NCBI GenBank assembly: GCA_959018215.1
Contig: CAUEKL010000169.1
Location: forward strand, 1-5,332
DNA: 5,332 nucleotides
Reading direction: 5' to 3'
Source of the DNA: an uncultured Gemmiger sp.
GTDB taxonomy: Bacteria > Bacillota > Clostridia > Oscillospirales > Ruminococcaceae
Position 1 is the stretch's first letter, and each line of letters begins with the position of its first letter. Made by a program: the position numbers and the translations under genes. This document shows, piece by piece, positions 1 to 5,173 of this stretch. The notes under the pieces were generated by a model. It was not told the origin of the DNA and made no database searches. It was given only the letters and a program-made list of their open reading frames with translations.

Positions 1-245
1 GGCTCCCCAAAAGGAAACCGGTCATAAAAGGTGTTTTCATCCGAGACCCAAGTGACCAGATCCTGGTCACCGCACAGCAGCACCCAGACAGGATGCGCCC
101 CCTGCGGGCAGGCAAAGCAGCCCTTGCCGATCAAAGCATGGAAAACATCGCTGAAGCAGGTGTTGCTATCCAGTGGGAAGGTACAGAGTTCGCCGCTTCC
201 GGGAAGCCGGACCTGGATCTCGGAATTTTGGGATATTTGGTTCAT
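1..245 (-). CDS. Unrecognised protein, N-terminal part, cut by the window edge
   Basis: Reading leftwards from an ATG at 245-243, an open frame of 81 codons continues to the window edge without a stop. The start is supported by GAGAGG about seven bases upstream, overlapping the stop of the GNAT gene, with only ten bases between the two. It is therefore almost certainly the second gene of the GNAT transcript and translationally linked to it. The visible part begins MNQISQNSEIQVRLPG and has five cysteines (residues 21, 30, 43, 46, 58), including a GCFACPQG segment. A WVLLCGDQDLVTWVSD stretch looks like alternating beta strands. No signal peptide or membrane segment is visible. I do not recognise the family, and the missing C-terminal part prevents any functional call. 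The start and its coupling to the GNAT gene are seen in the sequence; that it is a real gene is inferred from spacing and the intact frame. Confidence 0.72.
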   Translation of the reverse strand, partial: MNQISQNSEIQVRLPGSGELCTFPLDSNTCFSDVFHALIGKGCFACPQGAHPVWVLLCGDQDLVTWVSDENTFYDRFPFGE

Positions 246-255
246 AGTACACCTC

Positions 256-798
256 TCATTCCATGACTTTGATAAAGCGGAACATTTCGTCGGGGCCGTC
301 CTGCTCCTCGTCATTCTGGGGCGGCAGATCAAGCGGATGCTGTGCGGTGAAAAACTCCACGATCTTGAAGCCGCATTTGTTGAGGTAAAAGTGGATATTC
401 CGCTTTTCAAAATATGGAGTAAAAGTTTCCCACACCTTGGTTTCGGGATGCAATGCCTCCACTGCCTGCCACGCGCCGTATCCGATGCCCCGGCTGTGGA
501 CTTCGGGGTCGGTGAACAGGATCTCTAACTCGTTGTGATGGGTATCCCGGTCGATTTTCAGGATCACGCCGCCTACTTTCTGCCCGTCGCAGACGATGCG
601 GTATGCCTCACTGTCTGGCGCATCCAGACAGGCTTCGATGGTTTTGCGGGAGATGATCTCGCCCTGACTGTCCAGGTGATCGTCCCGCATTCCAAACTCC
701 TGCATGGCACCATACCAGAAGGCCCGCTGGTTGTCCAGGATAAACTGTTCCCGGTCGGAGGCCTCCAAGGGGATCAGACTGACGGATGTGTGTTGCAT
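256..798 (-). CDS. GNAT-family N-acetyltransferase
   Basis: A 180-residue protein of the Gcn5-related acetyltransferase fold, which moves an acetyl group from acetyl-CoA to an amine on a small molecule or protein; this one should be cytosolic. The acetyl-CoA pyrophosphate loop (motif A) is visible as SRGIGYG around residues 102-108, after the beta strand ELEILFTDP (90-98). A motif-B-like segment NIHFYLNKCGFKIVEFF follows (134-150). Length fits a single GNAT domain. The frame stays open to an ATG at 864, but the ATG at 798-796 has a near-perfect AGGAGGG six bases upstream, and the extra 22 residues have no GNAT character, so I use 798. The substrate cannot be read; the family includes antibiotic-, polyamine- and protein-modifying enzymes. 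It is the first gene of a minus-strand unit, divergent from the WYL operon, with a long leader that ends in a terminator-like hairpin just before its ribosome binding site. Confidence 0.92.
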   Translation of the reverse strand: MQHTSVSLIPLEASDREQFILDNQRAFWYGAMQEFGMRDDHLDSQGEIISRKTIEACLDAPDSEAYRIVCDGQKVGGVILKIDRDTHHNELEILFTDPEVHSRGIGYGAWQAVEALHPETKVWETFTPYFEKRNIHFYLNKCGFKIVEFFTAQHPLDLPPQNDEEQDGPDEMFRFIKVME

Positions 799-810
799 TA
801 TTGCCCTCCT

Positions 811-852
811 AAAGAAAAACGCCCGATCACTACAGCAACTGCAATAACCGAG
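811..852 (-). terminator. Terminator-like hairpin (candidate attenuator) in the GNAT leader
   Basis: On the minus-strand RNA, the arm at 852-839 pairs over 14 consecutive positions with the arm at 835-822, leaving a three-base loop (836-838). Two bases (CG) then TTTTTCTTT (819-811) follow, directly before the AGGAGG of the GNAT gene. Five of the fourteen pairs are G-U wobbles; on the plus strand these would be A-C mismatches, so the structure is specific to the minus-strand transcript. A hairpin plus U-tract lying between promoter and ribosome binding site is the arrangement of a transcription attenuator. What relieves it is not visible. A small competing hairpin (CGAG, loop TGAG, CTCG at 860-849) would sequester the base of the terminator arm. 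Pairing is seen directly; function is inference. Confidence 0.6.
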
Positions 853-941
853 CTCACTCGACATCTTATCCGACAGGCGGCCTGCAAGCCCTTGCTTACG
901 ATCCCCTACACTACGGTGTACTGTCCTCCGATGACAGCACC

Positions 942-970
942 ATCATAGCGTATTTGGAGCGAGATTGCAA
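942..970 (-). promoter_or_regulatory. Sigma-70-type promoter for the GNAT unit
   Basis: On the minus strand, TTGCAA (970-965) and TATGAT (947-942) are separated by exactly 17 bases, matching the housekeeping consensus at 4/6 and 5/6. Transcription would begin near 935, giving a leader of about 137 bases before the GNAT ATG at 798. Confidence 0.6.
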
Positions 971-1022
971 GACGATAGATGGGCTTTTTCCGTAGAGAAA
1001 ATATTCCTGCAAAGCCAAACAT

Positions 1023-1036
1023 GACAGACAGTTGTC
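1023..1036. promoter_or_regulatory. Candidate operator with GACA/TGTC dyad
   Basis: The sequence GACAGACAGTTGTC contains GACA at 1023-1026 and again at 1027-1030, with the complementary TGTC at 1033-1036, so a dyad can be drawn with a 2- or 6-base centre. It lies over the -35 region of the WYL-operon promoter, where a regulator could repress or activate. Binding by the adjacent WYL regulator is inference from position and from the common autoregulation of such genes. Confidence 0.4.
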
Positions 1037-1054
1037 CGGTTCCTATGGTATAAT
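1025..1054 (+). promoter_or_regulatory. Promoter of the WYL-led operon
   Basis: A perfect TATAAT (1049-1054) lies 32 bases before the regulator ATG at 1086. The best upstream hexamer is CAGACA (1025-1030), 4/6 to TTGACA with an 18-base spacer. The weak -35 beneath a dyad suggests a regulated promoter. Start of transcription is expected near 1061. Confidence 0.6.
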
Positions 1055-1085
1055 ACAGGCAAAAGAACAGAAGGCGGTGATTTCC

Positions 1086-1997
1086 ATGAAAATGGATCGG
1101 CTGATCGGCATTTTGTCCATCCTTCTTCAGCGGGAACAGGTCACCGCACCAGAACTGGCGGAGAAGTTCGAGGTGTCCCGCCGCACCATCCAGCGAGATA
1201 TCGAAGCTCTCTGTCGGGCAGGTATCCCCATCACCACCGCACAGGGGGCTGGCGGCGGGATCTCCATCATGGAGGGATACAGGGTAGACCGCACGGTGCT
1301 TACCGCCCCGGAAATGCAGGCCATTCTGGCGGGGCTGCGCAGTCTGGACAGCGTCAGCGGCACCCGGCGCTATGCTCAGCTCATGGAAAAGCTGTCCGCC
1401 GGAAACAGTACCCTGATACCCGGCGGCACCCACATGCTCATTGATTTGTCCTCGTGGTACAAAAGCAGCCTTGCCCCTAAAATCGAGGCCATACAGAATG
1501 CCATGGAGCAGCACCACCTTGTACATTTCACTTACGACGCGCCCAAGGGCACATCGGTGCGCAGCGTAGAGCCCTATTATCTGGTTTTTCATTGGTCTAC
1601 TTGGTATCTGTGGGGCTGGTGTCAAACCCGGCAGGACTTCCGCCTGTTCAAGCTCAACCGCATGACAAACCTTTCTACCGGAGATTCCTTTACACCACGC
1701 CCAGCCCCTTTGCCGGATCTGAACCCGGAGCGGATTTATCCCACGCAATATCAGGTGTGCGTCCGATTTGCCCCGGCCTGCCGTTGGCGGCTGGTGGAAG
1801 AATACGGTGCAAACAGCTTTGCCGTACAGCCGGACGGCTCCTTGCTTTTCCGTCGGGGTTTCCCGGACGCGGACAGTGTAATCAGCTGGATTCTCACATT
1901 TGGAGATAGTGCTGAGCTGCTGGAGCCTACCGAGTTGCGGGAACAGCTGGGGTCTCTTGTCAGTCAGCTTGCCCAGCGCTACGAGAAACGGAGGTAA
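1086..1997 (+). CDS. HTH-WYL transcriptional regulator (YafY/DeoR-like)
   Basis: A 303-residue DNA-binding regulator. An N-terminal winged helix-turn-helix is visible at residues 19-49 (VTAPELAEKFEVSRRTIQRD followed by IEALCRAGIPI), with the RRTIQRDI recognition helix usual for this group. The WYL domain spans roughly residues 142-202 and includes the name-giving WYL at 173-175 (STWYLWGWC) and FRLFKLNRM after it. A C-terminal WCX-like extension follows (about 219-297). WYL domains sense ligands, often nucleic acids or nucleotides, and such regulators act as repressors or activators. The frame is open upstream to a TTG at 1032, but that would lie inside the promoter; the ATG at 1086 has AAGGCGGTG before it and begins MKMDRLIGIL as in relatives. 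It heads a plus-strand operon and probably controls it; the next start is two bases past its stop. Length and domain order are normal. Confidence 0.96.
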   Translation: MKMDRLIGILSILLQREQVTAPELAEKFEVSRRTIQRDIEALCRAGIPITTAQGAGGGISIMEGYRVDRTVLTAPEMQAILAGLRSLDSVSGTRRYAQLMEKLSAGNSTLIPGGTHMLIDLSSWYKSSLAPKIEAIQNAMEQHHLVHFTYDAPKGTSVRSVEPYYLVFHWSTWYLWGWCQTRQDFRLFKLNRMTNLSTGDSFTPRPAPLPDLNPERIYPTQYQVCVRFAPACRWRLVEEYGANSFAVQPDGSLLFRRGFPDADSVISWILTFGDSAELLEPTELREQLGSLVSQLAQRYEKRR

Positions 1998-1999
1998 CT

Positions 2000-2323
2000 A
2001 TGGCATCTCATTCTGATTACGTGGAGTATGTGGTGGAGCAGTTGCGAGGTGCAGGAAGTATACGTGCCCGCAAAATGTTCGGGGAATACGGTCTGTACTG
2101 CGACGGCACCTTCTTCGCCGTCATCTGCGATGACCAGTTGTTTATCAAAATTACACCACAGGGAGAAATGGCCTTTCCAGACCTGCCGAAAGCCCCGCCT
2201 TATGAAGGGGCAAAGGACTCCTTTGTCGTAGAGGACGTGGACGACCCAACCATGGCGGTGGAATTGACCCGCATCACTTGTGAAGCGCTGCGCAAAGCGG
2301 CATCCCAAAAGCGGAGGAAATGA
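2000..2323 (+). CDS. TfoX/Sxy N-terminal-domain protein
   Basis: A 107-residue protein made only of the TfoX N-terminal domain. The family signature is clear: RKMFGEYGLYCDG at residues 24-36, FFAVICDDQLFIK at 38-50, and the PPYEGAKDSFVVED region with a helical, basic tail ending QKRRK. In gamma-proteobacteria, full-length TfoX/Sxy has an extra C-terminal domain and promotes competence gene expression with CRP; that domain is absent here, so a competence role should not be assumed. Stand-alone copies in Firmicutes have no settled function that I know of. The ribosome binding site GGAGG (1990-1994) overlaps the end of the regulator gene, and the gap between the genes is two bases, which shows co-transcription. 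The downstream gene's ribosome binding site lies within its last codons. Confidence 0.9.
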   Translation: MASHSDYVEYVVEQLRGAGSIRARKMFGEYGLYCDGTFFAVICDDQLFIKITPQGEMAFPDLPKAPPYEGAKDSFVVEDVDDPTMAVELTRITCEALRKAASQKRRK

Positions 2324-2325
2324 GT

Positions 2326-2967
2326 ATGGCATTCGACTACAAGAAAGAATACAAGGAATTCTATCTGCCGCCCAAAACGCCGGGTATCGTCACGGTGCCT
2401 GCCATGAATTTTCTGGCGGTGCGCGGGCATGGCAATCCCAACGAGGAAAACGGTGCCTACAAACAGGCCATCGGCCTTTTGTATGCGGTGGCCTACACCA
2501 TCAAAATGAGCAAGATGGGCAGCCACAAGATGGACGGCTATTTCGACTATGTGGTGCCTCCGCTGGAGGGCCTGTGGTGGCAGGAAGGTGTCCATGGCGT
2601 GGACTACACCCACAAAGAGGACTTTTGCTGGATTTCCCTGATCCGGCTGCCGGACTTTGTCACCAAGGCAGAGTTTGACTGGGCCGTGCAGGAGGCCTCC
2701 CGCAAAAAGAAACTGGACTGCTCCCCGGTGGAGTTCTTCACCTGGGAGGAAGGTCTGTGCGTTCAGTGTATGCACATCGGCCCCTACGATGACGAGCCTG
2801 CCACGGTAGCCGCTATGGCGGAATACGCCAAAGCACAGGGCTATACGGCAGACTTTGGTGAAAACCGATTCCACCATGAGATCTACCTGAGCGATGTGCG
2901 CCGGTGCAAACCGGAAAGCCTGAAAACCGTGGTGCGCCACCCGGTGCGAAAGGTGGATCAGGTATGA
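2326..2967 (+). CDS. GyrI-like small-molecule-binding domain protein
   Basis: A 213-residue cytosolic protein of the GyrI-like superfamily (tandem SHS2-type effector-binding fold, as in the ligand domain of BmrR/Rob regulators) but without a DNA-binding domain. Recognisable blocks are KEYKEFYLPPKTPGIVTVP near the start, YVVPPLEGLWW (75-85), CMHIGPYDDEPAT (148-160) and HHEIYLSDVRR (183-193). As I recall, proteins of this subgroup, such as Listeria Lin2189, were reported to hydrolyse cyclopropanoid DNA-alkylating toxins; whether this one does is inference. Two ATGs compete: 2320 overlaps the TfoX stop but lies only two bases after GGAGG (2313-2317), while 2326 has the ideal eight-base spacing and gives MAFDYKKEY, so 2326 is chosen. 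It is the third gene of the operon, and its stop overlaps the next start. Confidence 0.94.
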   Translation: MAFDYKKEYKEFYLPPKTPGIVTVPAMNFLAVRGHGNPNEENGAYKQAIGLLYAVAYTIKMSKMGSHKMDGYFDYVVPPLEGLWWQEGVHGVDYTHKEDFCWISLIRLPDFVTKAEFDWAVQEASRKKKLDCSPVEFFTWEEGLCVQCMHIGPYDDEPATVAAMAEYAKAQGYTADFGENRFHHEIYLSDVRRCKPESLKTVVRHPVRKVDQV

Positions 2968-3506
2968 AAGGCTTCGTGCGGGAGCATACCGAGTTCAGCC
3001 TCTGCGGTCTGAACTGCCTGCTCTGCTCCATGCAGGTAGGCGACTACTGCCCTGGCTGCGGCGGCGGGCCGGGCAACCAGAGCTGTACCATTGCTCGGTG
3101 TTCACTGGACAAAGGCGGGTATGCCTTTTGTAGCCAGTGTCCCACTTACCCCTGCGCCCAGTATGACGAGTTTGATGCGGCTGATTCCTTTGTACCTCAC
3201 AGCCGCCGTGCCGCCGATCTGGCACGCGCCCGGGAACTGGGGCCGGATGCCTACATAGACGAACTGAGAGCTAAGCGGGCAATCCTGGACAAACTGCTGA
3301 CCGACTATAACGATGGCCGCCGCAAAACCTTCTACTGTGCGGCGGTGTACCTGCTGCCGCTGGAAGATCTGAAAAACGTTGTGGCCAAGCTGGAGGATCA
3401 GCCGGAATGTTCCGGCAAAGAGCGGGCAGCAGCTGCCGCGAATCTGCTGCAAGAGACTGCCGATGGCCACGGTGTCTGTCTGAAGCTGAAAAAGAAGAAG
3501 GGGTGA
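2964..3506 (+). CDS. DUF3795 cysteine-rich, probably metal-binding protein
   Basis: A 180-residue protein matching the DUF3795 type: an N-terminal cysteine-rich module followed by a helical region. Ten cysteines fall in the first 64 residues (14, 18, 21, 29, 32, 41, 46, 56, 59, 64), in CGLNCLLC, CPGC, CTIARC and CSQCPTYPC clusters, which strongly suggests zinc or an iron-sulfur centre. Three more lie later (125, 149, 172). The rest is charged and helical, with a lysine-rich C-terminus; no membrane segment is seen. Its function is unknown to me. The ATG at 2964 overlaps the GyrI-like stop as ATGA and follows AAGGTGG, so translation is probably coupled. The frame is open further upstream (to 2904) inside the GyrI-like gene, but that extension has no family character. 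It is the fourth gene of the operon. Confidence 0.87.
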   Translation: MKGFVREHTEFSLCGLNCLLCSMQVGDYCPGCGGGPGNQSCTIARCSLDKGGYAFCSQCPTYPCAQYDEFDAADSFVPHSRRAADLARARELGPDAYIDELRAKRAILDKLLTDYNDGRRKTFYCAAVYLLPLEDLKNVVAKLEDQPECSGKERAAAAANLLQETADGHGVCLKLKKKKG

Positions 3507-3510
3507 TTGT

Positions 3511-3930
3511 GTGGCGGTTTCTAAAGTAACACGCTCGTTTCCTTGTACGGTAGAACAGCTGTGGCAAATCGTGACCGACCTGTCGCATACCGACTGGCGC
3601 AGTGATCTGGCGCGGGTGGAAGTTCTGAACGAAGCCCGCTTTGTGGAGCATACCAAGAGCGGCTATGCCACCCATTTTGCGGTTACGTCCTGTGAACCAA
3701 AACAGTTTTGGGCCTTCACGATGGAAAACGGGAACATGTCCGGCTCCTGGGAGGGACGGTTCGAGGCTGTGGAAAGTGGTTCCCGGTTGACTTGCGTGGA
3801 GACCGTCAACGGCAAGCGTTGGTGGATGCGCCCCTTTGTCCCTGGCTATCTGAAACGACAGCAGAAACTGTATATGGATGATTTGGTGCGGGAAGTGAAC
3901 CGCATCACAGACGGAAATGCTGCCCGGTAA
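3511..3930 (+). CDS. SRPBCC (START/Bet v1-like) family protein
   Basis: A 139-residue protein that looks like a single SRPBCC helix-grip domain, a hydrophobic-cavity fold used to bind or convert small lipophilic ligands (polyketide cyclase, START and Bet v1 relatives). The typical opening is seen: a beta strand, then PCTVEQLWQIVTDLSHTDWR (residues 11-30), later strands such as FWAFTMENGNMSGSWEGRF (67-85), a SRLTCVETV strand (91-99), and a long C-terminal helix from about 113 to 131. The start is GTG, four bases after the DUF3795 stop, with AAGGGG at a good distance; no in-frame ATG offers a better choice. The ligand is unknown. Position inside the operon suggests it shares the regulator's inducing condition. 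Family assignment rests on the segment pattern rather than a unique motif. Confidence 0.85.
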   Translation: MAVSKVTRSFPCTVEQLWQIVTDLSHTDWRSDLARVEVLNEARFVEHTKSGYATHFAVTSCEPKQFWAFTMENGNMSGSWEGRFEAVESGSRLTCVETVNGKRWWMRPFVPGYLKRQQKLYMDDLVREVNRITDGNAAR

Positions 3931-3960
3931 TCAGTCCAATGCAACCCGGAGGTGAATCCC

Positions 3961-4896
3961 TTGATCATCAGCGCCAGCAGGCGGACCGATATTCCCGCCT
4001 ATTACCCCGATTGGTTTTACAACCGTATCCGGGATGGCTATGTCTGCGTCCGCAACCCCATGAGCTTCCATCAGGTCAGCCGCATTTCCTTGTCGCCGGA
4101 CGTGGTGGATGCCATCGTCTTCTGGACCAAGAATCCGCTGCCGCTGATGACTCGGCTGGAGGAACTGCGGGCCTACCCGTTCTATTTTCAGTTCACCTTG
4201 ACCCCATACGGAAAAGACGTGGAACCGGGTGTGCCCAGCAAAAATGATGTGATCCTGCCTGCCTTTCAGGAACTTTCCCGCAGGATCGGCCCCGAACGGG
4301 TGATCTGGCGGTATGACCCTATTTTGTTCACCAACCGCTACACAATGGACTACCACATTACCTTTTTCAGCCAGTTGGCCCGACGGCTGGAGGGCTATAC
4401 TCGTAAGTGTATCGTCAGCTTTGTGGATCTCTACCGCAACACTCAGGCCAACATGCAAAGTTTAGGCTTTGCTCCGCTAACGGAAAAAGAAATCATGGAA
4501 CTGGCACAGCGGTTAGCCGATATTGCGGGTAAACATCACCTTGTGCTGGAAACCTGCGCAGAACAAATTGATTTATCACCATACGGCGTTGCCCACGGCC
4601 ACTGCATTGACCGCACCTTGCTAGAACAGATTGCCGGGTGCCGTCTTGCATTGGAGAAAGACAAGAACCAGCGCCCGGAATGCGGCTGCATGGCCAGCAT
4701 CGACATTGGTATGTACGACACCTGCCGTCATGGTTGCAAGTATTGTTATGCTGCGCACAGTCTGAAAACTGTTACACGCAATACGCAAGCCCACGATTCG
4801 AACTCGCCGCTGCTCTGCGGGCAGATCCTGCCGGAGGACGTGGTGAAGGAACGGGCGGTAAAGTCCTGCAAGGAGGAGCAACTTCGGTTTTATTGA
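3961..4896 (+). CDS. DUF1848 protein with C-terminal radical-SAM-like CX3CX2C motif
   Basis: A 311-residue protein of the DUF1848 family, recognised by the opening IISASRRTDIPAYYPDW, VRNPMSFHQVSRISLSPDVV (residues 30-49), VFWTKNPLP (53-61) and VIWRYDPILF (114-123). Near the C-terminus lies CRHGCKYCYA with cysteines 255, 259 and 262, the CX3CX2C spacing that holds the 4Fe-4S cluster of radical SAM enzymes, preceded by CGC (241-243) and SIDIGMYD. Cluster binding and radical chemistry are inferred, not demonstrated. The start is taken as TTG at 3961: GGAGG (3948-3952) sits eight bases before it, whereas a possible GTG at 3952 overlaps that ribosome binding site, and family members begin MIIS. 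It is the last operon gene, separated by 30 bases from the SRPBCC gene. Its substrate is unknown. Confidence 0.93.
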   Translation: MIISASRRTDIPAYYPDWFYNRIRDGYVCVRNPMSFHQVSRISLSPDVVDAIVFWTKNPLPLMTRLEELRAYPFYFQFTLTPYGKDVEPGVPSKNDVILPAFQELSRRIGPERVIWRYDPILFTNRYTMDYHITFFSQLARRLEGYTRKCIVSFVDLYRNTQANMQSLGFAPLTEKEIMELAQRLADIAGKHHLVLETCAEQIDLSPYGVAHGHCIDRTLLEQIAGCRLALEKDKNQRPECGCMASIDIGMYDTCRHGCKYCYAAHSLKTVTRNTQAHDSNSPLLCGQILPEDVVKERAVKSCKEEQLRFY

Positions 4897-5129
4897 TTCA
4901 CAAATGAATGGAAAAAGAAATCTCCTTGCGCCCTTTACAAAGGATGTTCCATTCGCATGAGATATGCCCAATTGTTTTTTCTAAATGGTTGACTTACTCA
5001 ACGCTTATTAATTCACTCGCTGTATATTCAGATATTTGACGCACTCAATAAGGAACCATTTGTGTAATTAAAGATTTATGTGAAAACGCCTAACTTACCA
5101 CGAAATATCAATCTTATCGGTTTTAGTTC
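4897..5129. other. AT-rich gene-free spacer after the operon
   Basis: No convincing gene is seen on either strand; frames close within a few codons. Base composition falls sharply from the coding region (two sampled 60-base blocks gave about 33% G+C). It holds an inverted repeat GAATGGAA/TTCCATTC (4906-4913, 4947-4954) enclosing CCTT/AAGG, a weak hairpin with T-run (4955-4980), a wider inverted repeat AAATGGTT/AACCATTT (4983-4990, 5054-5061) and two similar 13-mers (4989-5001, 5036-5048). No role can be assigned. Confidence 0.6.
4955..4980 (+). terminator. Weak terminator-like hairpin after DUF1848
   Basis: GCAT (4955-4958) pairs with ATGC (4964-4967), extendable by one G-U pair, and a run of six T follows at 4975-4980, seven bases beyond the stem. 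The stem is short and the T-run is displaced, so this is at best a leaky terminator about 60 bases after the DUF1848 stop. Confidence 0.25.
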
Positions 5130-5173
5130 AACAGCACGGAAAACTCCGTGCTGTTTGTGCTGTTTTCTGTTTT
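5130..5173 (+). terminator. Rho-independent terminator
   Basis: AACAGCACGGA (5130-5140) and TCCGTGCTGTT (5145-5155) form a perfect 11-bp stem with an AAAC loop. A T-rich but interrupted tail follows (5154-5173, including TTTT twice). The opposite strand has no T-tract after the stem, so it acts on plus-strand transcripts. It lies about 230 bases after the DUF1848 stop and is the likely main end of the six-gene operon. Confidence 0.75.

Noticed and set aside
799..864. Upstream in-frame extension of GNAT to an ATG at 864
   Set aside because: The 22 extra codons run through the terminator-like hairpin and the AGGAGG; the ATG at 798 has much better spacing.
907..937. Two small hairpins (TACAC/GTGTA at 907-920 and CTGTC/GACAG at 921-937) as a riboswitch
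   Set aside because: Five-pair stems next to each other are easily found by chance, and I could not match the leader to any riboswitch class; only the GACA/TGTC words are kept as an observation.
31..948. Plus-strand frames (31-528, 535-948) opposite the GNAT unit
   Set aside because: They are antisense to the GNAT motif-bearing gene and its partner, with no recognisable domains.
906..1748. 280-codon open frame on the minus strand opposite the WYL regulator
   Set aside because: It lies antisense to a clear HTH-WYL gene, has no recognisable domain, and its length is explained by G+C-rich codon bias in the opposite strand.
2000..2323. Competence regulator (tfoX/sxy) by name
   Set aside because: Only the N-terminal domain is present, and the host looks unlike the gamma-proteobacteria in which that role is established, so no symbol is given.
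2200..2940. 246-codon open frame on the minus strand opposite the GyrI-like gene
   Set aside because: It is antisense to a well-conserved family member, rich in histidine and arginine as antisense translations often are, with no ribosome binding site support.
3102..3656. 184-codon minus-strand frame opposite DUF3795 and SRPBCC genes
   Set aside because: It crosses two genes on the other strand and has no family character; treated as a shadow.
3931..4458. 175-codon minus-strand frame opposite DUF1848
   Set aside because: It is antisense to the strongly recognised DUF1848 N-terminal half and has no domain of its own.
4621..4971. 116-codon minus-strand frame starting in the spacer
   Set aside because: Only its first codons lie in the gene-free spacer; the rest mirrors DUF1848. 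No promoter or ribosome binding site was seen for it.
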